Positions 1-11,600 of a stretch of DNA of 64,000 bases are shown here, piece after piece. The first letter of the stretch is position 1; every line of letters starts with the position of its first letter. Origin of the DNA: Larix kaempferi (taxonomy: Eukaryota; Streptophyta; Pinopsida; Pinales; Pinaceae); NCBI GenBank assembly GCA_027924585.1, contig BSBM01000964.1, positions 3,645,001 through 3,709,000 on the forward strand, written 5' to 3'. The notes under the pieces were generated by a model. That model saw only the letters and a list, made by a program, of their open reading frames with translations. It was not told the origin of the DNA and did not search any database. Position numbers and translations under genes: made by a program.

Positions 1-2838
1 GCTTCACTTAAGGCATGAGAAGCTTCTTGTTTTCCTTATACCTTGGTCAGACCTCGAGACCCATTTTTGGTTCACAACTAACCTAGTCATAGCACACATA
101 ACACACTTGAAGTTGGTTAATACCCTATAGATTTCATATGTGGTGGTCCAGGGACTCATTCATGGTGTTTGTGCCTAAGAAGCAAGAGTTAGTGTTGGAG
201 GCTCTTGTTTCCCTCCACTAGCCATGGTTAAGGATCTAAGAAAATTCCTTGATGTCCAAGACATTATAATGGTAGAAATATTCAATTCATATGCAAAAAG
301 CTCCTTGTAGAGGGATAGTTTCATGGATTCTACGTGTTATTGATGATGCGTGAGGTCTAGAATTTTGAATTAAGGCCCAGGTGGAATTCAATTGAGCTCA
401 ATATGCTTCAATAAGATCTCGAGGAACTTGTTTTCATTGTTCGATGATGTTCAATTCTTTTCAACATATCCATGGTATTGCATGGTAGGTTGAGGATGCA
501 TTCATGGCATTTGATCTTTACAAAACATGTTTTTTGTCAAAATGAAATTCAAATTTCCTCTTTGATGAGTCCTCCTCTACAAGACTTCATTTATTACATG
601 AATGTCACAGACTCATGAAAACTCTAAACAACACTCAATGGCATGCAACTACAAATAATGGCCTGCAACTATAACCACAAACCAAGCAGAGGTTGATTTT
701 ATGCATTGATATAGAGAGGTAGCAGTAGGCACACAATATGGAGAAACAATGTGTTAGAAAAAACATTTGGACCAAAGTACCACAATGATTATTAATAAAA
801 TTAAAAAAACAATTTTTGGCTCAGGAATTGTCTTGAATTTGATGGGTGGCATGATCATGATCATGTAACCTCCCTCCGTCCTTCCAAACATATGTGTTTT
901 ATCACCACATTTCTCTTCGACACTCGCCATCAAAATACGTATAAAAATAACATGTATTTACATCCTCTTCCATTTAAATCCTCACCGCATAGTCATAAAT
1001 AAGGATTATTATGCATGCACATCCTCACCTTACAATATCAATCAGGTCAAGGCACATATGCAACCAGAAATTAACAAATGTGTCAAGATGCAAAAAGTAA
1101 GCCCTTCAAATAAAAATTACGACCCACTCTTCAAACTTCATCACCGAGTCCAATTTATGCAAATATTTTCGAAGTGGGGGAAGGTTTGGCATTAAATGGT
1201 GTAAACGTTGGGGAATAAATGGTGTAAATGTTATACAGGGGCACGTGCGCGTGTTTTAGCGCGCACGATCTTATGACGTGTATGCACAAAAAACACATGT
1301 GCATGCGTTTAAGCATGCATGCCCATCCCTATTAGTAGTTAAAAGAAACAGAGTTCTATGTTTCCCAGGAATTCTACCAAAAACACGGGTTTCATTTCTT
1401 CCACAGGTTTTAAGCTCTTACAGGTTTCTTATTGGCTCACATTCATTGATATTTTGGACACTCATTGATCTATTGGACACAAAATCACCCTTGGAATCTA
1501 ACAAACATCTTCAGTGGTCTTGGAATCTAGTGGATACATTCAAGCTACCAATTTCCATTGCAAGTGGAGATCATTTCTATAGAGGTGTGGTGAATTGTAA
1601 ATAAGTCTTTTCATTCACAAGATTTGACCACAACAATATCCATTCATAGACAACAATGAATTTGACAAGAATATTTCCCAAGTTCACATCTAAAACAACT
1701 CATATGAACACTAGAGAAGATGAAGTATGCAACCTCTTCAATGTGTAATTAGTTCCCAGGTTAATTTTGTTTTTTTCACCTCATATTATGCTAGCAAAAA
1801 ATACTACACACTCACTAAACATGACTAAAAATATCACTTCAACTCATCCACAAAACCTCAACTCTCTCATCTTTTATTCAATACCATTCTATGGAATGAG
1901 GATATCTGTTAGTGTATGCACTTTTCCTTTCTCTATGAATCCAAATATGATAATATTCATCCATATTTACCATCCTTACAATATCCCCTCACCTTTAATA
2001 ATGATTTTTTTCCAAAAACCAAGACTTTCCCACTTCATGCTCTATTCAACATGATCATTATTGGTATAGTCCCTAGTTCCCCAATCTCCAACACCTCCCC
2101 ACCCTAGATATTGCACATTGAAAGGTCAAATTATATTCCCCCTAATCACCCTTCCCAAGACCATGATCCCTATTAGAAACATTTGCATCCTCCTTAAGGT
2201 TTTGCACAATACAAGGTATACATTCATTCTATTGTGTTGCATTATTGAATTCAACCATGGGTATTTTAAACTCAAAATCACATTCTATCATCTCAAGGTT
2301 TATCGATAAGGAAATAGTTTGTTGTTGTTTTTTCAACTCCTTAAGGTGTTATATAACCTAGTAATTTATGATGGTAAAGGACATTGCCTGAAATGGAAGG
2401 GTATACCATTCCACTATGAAGACAAAGTAATCAAACTAGGTCCAAAATTTAGAATTGATAACATAAAGGGAGAAAGCAAAAAATGCAACTAATTAAGGTG
2501 AAAAATATGATGTAAACCAATAAGAAAAACTATTCCCAAAGTATTCTCATAGGTTACCTTATTTGATGTAGAAAAACTATCAAACTATTCCCAAGGCATC
2601 TCTAGCCATCTTTGTTGTAGGGTGTTACTACCATAATTTTTATGAATTCATGGCTAGGAAAGACACTAGTTTCTCCACTCTAAACTTGAACAAACATCAT
2701 CTATATTGATTTGAATTGTAAAGGATAATGATGTTTATTCGAACACAAATAAACCAACATAGTCTGTAGTTGTATATGTTAATTTGTAAAGTGGTAAGTT
2801 ATGTTGGAATGTGTCAAGTTCATTGTATAATGGCACTA
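1..2838. other. Intergenic, no gene recognised
   Basis: AT-rich sequence with only short, unconvincing open frames. I see no LTR boundary, transposase motif, RNA gene or tandem array. The one local oddity is a GC-rich, palindrome-rich patch around 1240-1335 (see findings). A duplicated phrase 'aaatggtgtaaa' occurs near 1193 and 1220. Part of this stretch could be promoter or first-intron sequence of the decayed gene that follows, but nothing here shows it. Confidence 0.5.
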
Positions 2839-2938
2839 ATTTATCTTATTTGTTTCTTCTGCAGGGGTAGGCCTGATAGTTTTGTTAAAGAGACTTTTGG
2901 AGATGGGAAACTCATGAAACACAAAAAGAAAATATAGA

Positions 2939-5900
2939 ATGAATCTACCCATTGAAAAGGTCAATGACTTAAGAGAAAAGGCCAGGTTGGGAATGGAAAG
3001 ATGGAGACATGGTCCTATCATTTCCCCGGATCCTGCCACTGATCCTAACACAGTTGCTGACACGACAACCTCTTGTTCAGAACCACAGGTAAAGAGGCCG
3101 CGCCCAACGGACCCAACTCAAATTCCAACATCAAAAAAATCTCCAACCAACAATCCATCAACGAGTCATGCTAAAATTCCTCACAACACAAGAATTTTGG
3201 GAGATGTTGCATGTGTAGAGATGGACATACAAGCCTTTCTTAATTTGTAATCTCACCAAGAAGACCACAACCATGTCAACCACACTCCCATTATGGCCCA
3301 ATATGAGAATGAAGCACCACAACAAACAAGCTCTGGTATTCATGTCTCATCTCCACCCTCCCTACCTCAACTTTCCAGTGCAAGAAGAAGAACTCCTAGA
3401 CGTATTCATGTGGATGAGAGTGTTATGTTGGGGCTTAAAGGAAAGTTTCCAAAACGCACTATCGAATGGCAATGCAACAAAATTGTCAAAGAATATTTTG
3501 AATCCAAAGGTGATGCAGGTAAATGTTAATTATTTCCATGTTTGTTAAAGTCTCGTTCTTACACTGTTGTTAGGAGAATTTTGGGCATAAAGATGGTTAA
3601 AAGTTCAGAGGCCAACATTCATATTGTTAGAAATCTCCAATCTGCATTTAATGCGATTGGGAAGACGTATCATACAAAATATCTTTGTGCGGCTCGTCGT
3701 GTTTTAGCAGAATCAATTGTAAGCGAGTCCACAAGGCAACGACACCTGCTATCACACACTTCTCACATACTCAAATTAAATATAAAAACTATTAAAAAGT
3801 ACTCTGTGATAAGAGAAAATCTTGACACTCTTGGTGGAAACAATTGTTGCGATTTTGTTGGTAGGTTGCCTTGTGCAGATAGGAAGCTAATTGATGTTGT
3901 TAAGGAGTTAGTACAAAAGTTTTGGCATGATCATACTAGACCTTCATCAAACCAAAGAGACGTGCTAAAGCTGAGAAAAGGTTCTATTGAACGTGAACCC
4001 CATGTTAAACACTTCGTTGACACCACACAGAATGAACTGTATGAGAGATTTAGGAACGGGCACACACAATTCAACCTAGGCCAAAGGTCCTTTGAGAAAT
4101 GAAAACCATGGTACATTCGTATATGCATTGATCGGAACACTTGTTGTTGTAGATACCATGTAGAATATGAATATTCTTATGACACATAAACATATATTTT
4201 GTGATTTGCATACTTACATTGTGCAGGGCTGCAATGAATCCATACTACCACCGAATGCATCAAGAGACTTTATCCACAACATCATGTGTCCAAGGCCTAA
4301 AGGACAAAAGTATTATGAAAAATCGTGTCTATATGGGACATGTTCTAAGTGCAGTGGGTTTTCTCTTTTGAAGCATTGCATTTATGAAAGAAAGGAGCAC
4401 GAATTTGGCATGATGGGCGTGGAGATGTAGAGCTTCAATTACGTGACCTATCAATTAGATAGTGTCAAGAAAAGTAAAAAGATTGCATTAGTGAAGTCAC
4501 AGGTACAAATGAATATTGCATATTTTTCATATTACACGTTCAATTTATGACATATATATTTTTCCAAAGGCCACATTGTAATATTTCCCTTGTTTCCATG
4601 GTAACAGGTACCGATATGTGACTTCTTGACATATTTCTACGAGAAAACAACGTAGTATGTTCAACATGTGCATGTAGAGCGATGACAAGATGAGCAGTAC
4701 AGAAAATGCAAGGACACATTTCCCGATGGAACCATAGTGTCAATTGTGGATTTTGCAGAAAATTACACCCTTCAGCCACAAAATGAAATCTAGAGTCAAT
4801 ACTACCATTGAGACCAAGTGAACATCACGGTACATATTATGTATAGGCATGGGCCAGAGAGCAGCAATGACAAGAGGATAATACTGAAGGAGACAAACTT
4901 TTACATAAGTGATGATAGAACCCATGATCTGCATTATGTACAACATTGTTTTTGAATTTTCTATGATCAGTTGAAGGAGAGAGATATATAGATGGATCAG
5001 CATTGGATATGGTCGGATGGTTGTGCATGCCAGTTCAAAAATGCCCGAGTATTCGAATGGATGAGTATTTTTCATAAGACTTATAATGTGCTGCATATCT
5101 GGAACTATTTTGAGACTGGGAATGGCAAAGGCGAGCATGATGGGGTCGGTGCATGCATCAAGACCGCACTACGAAGGGAAGAGATGAGGTTTGACAAGGA
5201 ACCTCATATTCGAGATGCATAGTCCACAGTTCAATGGTGCTCCGCCACAATGTCAAACTGAGCAAGAGATCAACAAACATCATCAATGGTAGGACGTGTG
5301 GTGAGAAAGTTTTGGCTAGTGGTTGACATAGATCAATCGCATTCCTATAGTTGTGGTACAGTACAAGGAACATGTGGATTTCATTCAGTTCGAAGCTCAA
5401 ACAACCCCTTATTTGAAATATGGACGCAAAATCTTGCATGCTTTTGCAACCCTTGCAGCAGTGGCGAATGGGATGAATTGAAATGCATGGACTGGGTTGA
5501 TGAATGGGATCATGTGTCACTTGCAGTAGACCAACGTGCAATTGTTGAAACAACCCAGTTACAGGAGGGTCAGTCAGCTATTTCGACAGACTATGACCAT
5601 ATCTCATATCTTGTACAACCAGGACACATATACGTAGTTGTTGCACCGAAAGATAATGAATGGGGCGTGGATTATTGGTTGGCATAGTGCATCCAAGGTA
5701 AGCAAACCCTCTACGGATCATTAATCGATGATGAAGGAATTGAATTTCCTACTGGCTCAATGGTGGTTAAGGGGAGTTATCTTACACTAGATGGGAAGTC
5801 AAGAAAGACTAGTGGGTATGTATTCATGGATTACAGACCAGGTTCAGTGGTGTATCACTTCACAAACTTGAACGTTGGCACAAATATCCATCTACAGACA

Positions 5901-6011
5901 ATGTCAAGCAAGAGCTCAACCAAGGTACACTACTATCTGCCTCATTTAGAGCACGAGAGATTGATGGAGACAATTAGCAACAGAGAGGATCCAGATGGAT
6001 TTATTGAATGA
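2939..6011 (+). pseudogene. Decayed gene of an uncharacterised, possibly transposase-like family
   Basis: Several blocks in compatible frames read as one protein. From 2939-3529 there is a basic, proline-rich N-terminal part. From 3542-4166 a helical part leads into a Cys/His motif (CCCRYH near 4130). From 4167-4502 comes a Cys-rich segment (CxxGTCSKC near 4330). After an intron (4503-4607) the frame 4608-6011 follows. This last block holds VDFAENY (D at 4749), WSDGCACQFKN (D at 5016) and GKGEHDG (E 5133, D 5139), then a C-terminal domain with WGVDYWLA (5667). The middle block resembles, from memory, long uncharacterised proteins seen in cnidarians, fish and some plants; the spacing of acidic residues would suit an RNase H/DDE fold, but that is inference. 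It is dead: I count 12 in-frame stops (for example at 3248, 4100, 4428, 5220, 5685) and one frameshift between about 4150 and 4190. The true start is unknown, and first exons may lie upstream. No terminal inverted repeats were found. Confidence 0.65.
4503..4607 (+). other. Probable spliceosomal intron in the decayed gene
   Basis: The coding frame ends in CAG before GTACAAATG (4503) and resumes after GGTAACAG at 4608. Joining the two flanks keeps phase 0 and gives a continuous protein reading on both sides. The 105-bp AT-rich interval has stops in all frames. The splice sites follow GT-AG, so this copy descends from a gene with introns, not from a processed cDNA. Confidence 0.6.
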
Positions 6012-6967
6012 GGTGAGTCAACTTTACATAAGAGAAAGAATTGCATCAAAGAGTGTTATGATCTACATCAAGGTATGTGTAGTTTTATGTTATTTCATTG
6101 GTACATGCATTTTTTGTTGATACATACATACATACATGTCTTTGCCTATGTTTTTTATTTTTCTTATATGTATTAAATTGTTCCATGCTTCTCTTTTATG
6201 TTGAATAAAATGGTGATGTGATTTGGATCAAAGTGGAGTAATTTGAGTTAGTATTGTCTTAAATATCTATTTATGTTTGTAGCATTTGAAGATAGCGGTT
6301 TTGATAGGTTCTCAAGATTAGAATTACCTAGGTTTTAGGAAATTTTTGGAAGTACATAATCTATTACAATGGTCTTGAAAATTTAACTTGGTAGATAAAA
6401 AATTCTAGGAATCCATGTATGGATAGAAGGGCCTTCCACTTGGGGTAGGGAATTATCATAAAGTTTCAAGGGTGGTATTTTTGAGATCTATAATTGAGAA
6501 AAGCATTGTGGAACTATGAAATTCCTTATCGATCAAATATCTCTTCAGTTTCTCTCTCTTTAGTTTTGTTCCCACACAAACCTTTTTCATGCTTTGAGTA
6601 CCTTGAGGTATATCCCCAACCCAAAAAAATCTTATATTATGATGATTATGTTGGTTATTGGCTTCACCCAACAAAATTATATTTAACAATACACATATTC
6701 ATAGATTTGGTTCCCCATGCTCAATGATCACCCAAATCTAGCTAGATTTTGGGTTTTTTCCCTTACCGAAGCATCGTGTCATCAACCTAGGGTTTCAACT
6801 AATATATTCTAACTAGATACTAGAATCTCCTTGACCAAATTTGATGGAAAAATGCATAGAGATCTTCTAGACTCTTAGATATGTATCCTAGCAATTTATT
6901 TTAAAACATGCTCATTTATGGTTGGAGATTGATGCTTGATTCCTATAGATAACCACTTAGAGGGACT
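6012..6967. other. Non-coding stretch downstream of the decayed gene
   Basis: No gene, repeat array or LTR edge recognised. A short palindromic phrase (ctagctagat, near 6739) and small ATAC repeats (tacatacatacatac, near 6122) are the only local structures. The part near 6020-6200 may be the former 3' UTR of the upstream pseudogene. Confidence 0.4.
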
Positions 6968-7240
6968 CGTCATCATCATCATCAACATCATCATCACCAT
7001 CACCATCATCATCAACATCTTCATCATCATCACCATCTTCATCATCATTGGCATCTCTAGGCTCCTCATCAACATATCCATCATCATCATATTCTTCATC
7101 ATCATCATCTTCATCACCATCACCATCACCATCATCATCACATCTTCTTCGTTGTCATCATCATCATCTTCATCGCCATCATAATCATCATCAATTTCTT
7201 CATCATCATCACCATCTTCATCATAATCATTAACTCTAAC
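6968..7240. repeat. ATC/GAT trinucleotide repeat block 1
   Basis: Imperfect TCA/TCATCACCATCT trinucleotide repeat. It contains one copy of a higher-order anchor at 7047-7082 (ATTGGCATCTCTAGGCTCC followed by TCATCAACATATCCATC). The - strand reading is poly-Asp/Met/Val depending on frame. Open frames here follow from the repeat and are not called as genes. Confidence 0.85.
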
Positions 7241-7305
7241 TCCAACCCTAATTCAATTTCCTTCTATAACTCTAGCCCTAACCCTCACCCAAACCCTAGC
7301 ACTAA

Positions 7306-7484
7306 ACCATCTTCTTCATCATCACCATCACCATCACCACCACCATCACCACCACCATCACCATCATCATCAACGTCTTCATCATCATCACCATCATCAT
7401 CATCATCAACATCTTCATCAACATTGTCATCTCTAGGTTCCTCATCAACATCTCCATTGATCATATTCATATTCATATTCATCA
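7306..7484. repeat. ATC/GAT trinucleotide repeat block 2
   Basis: Second block of TCATCA/CCATCACCA repeat with the second anchor at 7423-7458 (ATTGTCATCTCTAGGTTCC). In one - strand frame it gives a 66-codon run of Asp, Gly and Glu, which could be a remnant of an acidic low-complexity protein segment but has no supporting flanks. The spacer 7485-7800 has no recognisable content. Confidence 0.85.
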
Positions 7485-7800
7485 TGGCTTATGATAACCA
7501 TTCATGATAGGGTTTTTGGCTTTGCAATGTCATTTTTTCATTGAGGCTTCTTGCCACTTGACAACCTTCAATCATATTCAACTCAATAGTGTCATTTTGA
7601 ATCCGTTCTAGAGAATATGTATGTGGTTCGTGTGATGCAACAACTTCCATATTGTCTTGAGATATTTCATCATCTAATTGAGTAGCACTAACATGTTCAT
7701 CATTGCCACCTAATGGTTGGAAATGTCCTTGAGGGAGGCTTTAGACCTACCTCACCCATGTCAATGCTTAAGTTTTTGGAGGTTGACCTCCCTCCCCACA

Positions 7801-8081
7801 TGTCCATCATCATCATCATCTTCATCACCATCACCATCATCATCAAAGTCTTCATCATCATCACCATCTTCATCATCATTGTCATCTCTAGGTTCCTCAT
7901 CAACATCTCCATCAGCATCATCTTCTTCATCATCATCAGCAGCATCTTCGTCACCATCACCATCATCATCAACAACATATTCATCACCATCACCATCATC
8001 ATCAACATCTTCATCATCATCACCATCTTCATCATCATTGTCATCTCCAGGTTCCTCATCAACAACTCCATCATTTCATAG
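7801..8081. repeat. ATC/GAT trinucleotide repeat block 3
   Basis: Third block, with two more anchor copies at 7878-7913 and 8037-8072. It abuts the first unit of the ~356-bp array directly ('tttcata' then 'gttgaccccc'). The anchors in the three blocks are spaced 376, 455 and 159 bp, so the whole 6968-8081 interval grew by duplication of a composite unit. Confidence 0.85.
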
Positions 8082-8651
8082 TTGACCCCCATGTGCAAAA
8101 ATTGCACACTCCCTCACTAAGCAAAACCCTAGTTTCCAAGATGGACCTGCAAGGTGACACCCGGGCCACGGGACCAGAGCAGAGGGGGGCCACTAGCACT
8201 ATCCGGACGTCCTGAATCCAATGGAGTAAACAGTTCGTCGATCGGATCCACGGTTGTCATTGTATGGCTCGTTCCATCTCGCATCCAAAAGGCCTTCAGG
8301 GACACCTGTTGAATACCTGCTGGGGGCATCGAAGTCCAACTGTGCAACAAAAATTGGTTCTAGGGAGTCCTGCAAGTGTGTCTCTGGAGGTTCCGGCTAG
8401 GAAAGCTAGCTAGAAGTGCTCGGTGGAGGATTTTGCAAAGTTGACCCCCGTGTTAAAAAATTGCACACTCCCTCACTGACCAAAACCCTAGTTTCCAAAA
8501 TGGACCTGCAAGGTGACACCTGGGCCATTGGACCGAAGGAGAGGGGCACCCCTAGCACCATACGGATGTCCTGATTCCAACTGATTTGATGGTTCATCGA
8601 TCGGAGCCATTACCATCATTCTATGGGCTTCATGGACACCTGCTGGATACC
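8082..8651. repeat. ~356-bp tandem repeat array, left half
   Basis: One complete unit (8082-8439) and the first ~210 bp of a second (8440-8651). Each unit opens with GTTGACCCCC, runs through AAAATTGCACACTCCCTCACT and AAACCCTAGTTTCC, and includes GGACCTGCAAGGTGACACC. The second unit lacks about 22 bp relative to the first near 8625. The array is cut at 8651 by composite element A and resumes at 51149 in the correct phase, so units 2 and 3 were once adjacent. No protein family recognised in the unit. Confidence 0.85.
8647..8651. repeat. Target-site duplication ATACC (left) of composite element A
   Basis: ATACC directly precedes the first LTR base and is repeated at 51149-51153 right after the last LTR base. 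Removing element A and one copy restores a sequence matching the intact repeat unit at about 8312 ('aatacctgctggggg'). This fixes both ends of the insertion. Confidence 0.9.
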
Positions 8652-11600
8652 TATAACATCCCAAAAAAAAATCACAAAAATTTAAAATTTTTTGACATAA
8701 CAATTAATGCCTATTCAATTTGTGCAGAATATAATAATGCATAAAAGTTGTCTTGCTGTACTAAATACCATGCTAGTTTATAGTGTAAGGTTTGCGACTA
8801 AATGATTTAAATTTATGTCTTGATATTATTCATGCTCAACTGTACTTTTAGAAAACTTCTATTGTTGATGCTATGATTGATGATTTAACTATTTTGACTA
8901 ATGTGCTTTTGTTGATGATGAAGGGGTCCTACGGATGCCCCGAGGCTTACTTAGGATTCGTACTAAAGCATGTGAATTCATACTTGTGGCAGTTTACAGG
9001 TAAGAAATAATGTTTACAACAAGTGACCGAACCGTTTTTCAATAATCTCCTTTGTAAAAATGTATTGAGAGATAAGACATTGAGCACTCTACCGGGTGAG
9101 AAACTTTGGTTAAATACTAAACGTTAAACCTATGCTAGCTCTTTAATTCCTTGTACAAGTTTTTATTTGGGATCATAAAGAGAGAAATCCTACCTTTACA
9201 TATCTTATTATGAGCTCTAGAGGAATGCAAAACTTATCAAGATGACGACATCCAAATACGATTGCTTAAGCAATTAGTGAATCTTATTTAAATGTAAACC
9301 ATAATTTGTATTTGATTCTAGAGAATATCTGTATCGATCATGACTCAATTCAATGCTCATAAAATATATGTGATTTTTATTTTAATTTCATGTGGACTAG
9401 AAATATATGTATATTTCTTATGTCAAAGCCAACTTAGAAATTCTATGTACAAATGATTTAATATCTCGTATAGGAACTAAATACTACGAATATATTATAG
9501 TTCCAAGTGATAATATGATTTATTGAGTTACTAAGTTCAATACATTTGCATAATGAAATGTATGTGTGTGCAATTCACATGACCCCCATATAAACTATGC
9601 AAAACCCTAGCAACACCACTATATGCACTTTACCATGCCATACGATATTGTTACAAAGTCATGTATCACGACTTACCATATAACATGTTCAATATAATTA
9701 AAAGTGTGATGTGAATGTTACTAAATGTCACATGCTGGCAGATATTAACGCTTCCTAGGCATTGAATACGCACAACTACCGAGATAGTGGAGTTCCACCG
9801 TGGATGGTGTAGTGAGCTTGAGCACGTGATAGTTTCGTGGTGTTAAAAGTTCTGTGATGAGTTGTAAGGAAAATGGTTCAAAGTTAACCGAGCTGGCTCC
9901 TTCATGGTAGTGGTAATGATGGTTCAATTAATATGCTTGGTTTGCTTGGTGTTCGTGAAGCTGCCCTGGTGATCTCCACCGTTGATCTAGCAGGGTTTCG
10001 ATGGATGAGCATAAACCCTACCTTTACCAAATTTATTGTGTTAATTGTTCCCTTGGAATTCGGTGTTGGTGGCTCTGAGTTTCGCCGACAGGCTGAGAGT
10101 CTTTAGGGTACTCGTTTTGCATTTTAGAGGCATAATGCCTATGTTTTGAACCTGTGACCTATGGAAGATTTTTAAGAGTCGAGTCTTTCACAGTGATAAC
10201 TTGCCACTAAATGCATTTTGAGAGTCTAGTTCTTGGTGGTGATTCGAAACTTAGACCTGTTGAGAGTTTTCTTTTTAAAACTGTGCTCATGCGAAGCTTA
10301 CAGTAGTAGCTTGCTAAATTCGAGTGAAATGATCAATACTTGTATAGTGGATGCAGTCTTTGGCTTTCCTAGTTGCTCAGTGATAAAGTAATGAGAGGGG
10401 TTTTCTCCTTCTTGGCATACAACGGCATAAAACAGTTACAGTCACACGAATTGGGCGTTCTTGTTTTTGTTTTTGAAGGTAAAGTTCTTCGACTCCATCC
10501 CTGTAGCTTCCATACTCAAATGTAAAAGCTGTAAAGGTTATTTTATCAATACTAAATCTTTATTTAAAAAAGTTTTAACCACTTCTCATATGATTGCAGC
10601 CCCAATAGTTTAGATGGCTTCTCCAAACTAGGTTCTGGTAGTGGCTGCTGCTATACAGACCGGTAAGCCTTGGAGGTTACCTTGTATCCCTGGTTAGATG
10701 GAAGTGATGGCCTTCATATGTGTGTTCCGAGATCTTCGTGTTTATCTTTGATAATTTGTATTTCATCGAATTAGAGTTTTGTAAAATGTAAAAGATTTGG
10801 GGAGGATAATACCTTGACGCAAAGGGAACGATCCCTGATGATTTTGATTTGAAATGTATAAACTGTAACAGTCGTGGGGAAGTCTTCCTATGTACAGACT
10901 TGGATAATGTAAATTTTCTGTTTCAATAAATACTGGTAGATGTTTTGAAATCTATAGACATGTTTAGCTTGGGTGAAGTTTGTCAAATTTAAAATGCTAC
11001 GTTTTTCATTCTATATGAATTTCGAGGGTTAGGGTTTGACTCTATGTTAAAATGTGAAACATTTAACCTGTAACTCAAAACACATAAGGTTTTGATTCTG
11101 CTGCATGATATGATCTCGGCATCAAACCTGTTTTTGTTACTTTTCTTTAGAGTTTTTCTTCTATCAATGATGTAACAGAAAAACCTTGAGACGATAACGA
11201 AATGTTTGGGTAGCTCAATCTATAGAAACAAATGCAGTTTGTAGGTTTAGTTTCAAGGCAATAAAATATGTGGCTTGACGATATGTTTATGAACTGTTAA
11301 AATGTTGGCCGTGAGCCGAGAGTTGACGATACTATGAAGAAGAAACGAAATCTTAAGTTTGGAACCCTATTGTGAAAAATGATAATGTTAAAGCTTAGTT
11401 TTCCAACTATTTGTGATGTCTGAAGCTATAACTAGGTTCTGTTCGGAATGTAATGATACTCTTAATGTTTTTATTGCTATCGTTCAATGAAATCTTAATA
11501 GCTGACAGTTTGGTTTGTAAGTGAAAGTTCGAAAACCCTAGGTTTGAAACATAAGACTCTATTGTATAAAAACAAGATTATTTGTTATAATTAATAAGTA

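Noticed and set aside
1278-1604. 108-codon open frame
   Set aside because: No motif, no supporting neighbours, and composition like the surrounding non-coding DNA.
6896-7485. Long Met- or Asp-rich frames on the - strand and Ser/His-rich frames on the + strand
   Set aside because: They follow directly from the ATC/GAT trinucleotide repeat; no non-repetitive protein sequence is attached.
9607-9625. Telomere-like CCCTA motifs (AAACCCTAGC) in LTR A and in the 356-bp unit
   Set aside because: Single motifs without tandem arrangement.
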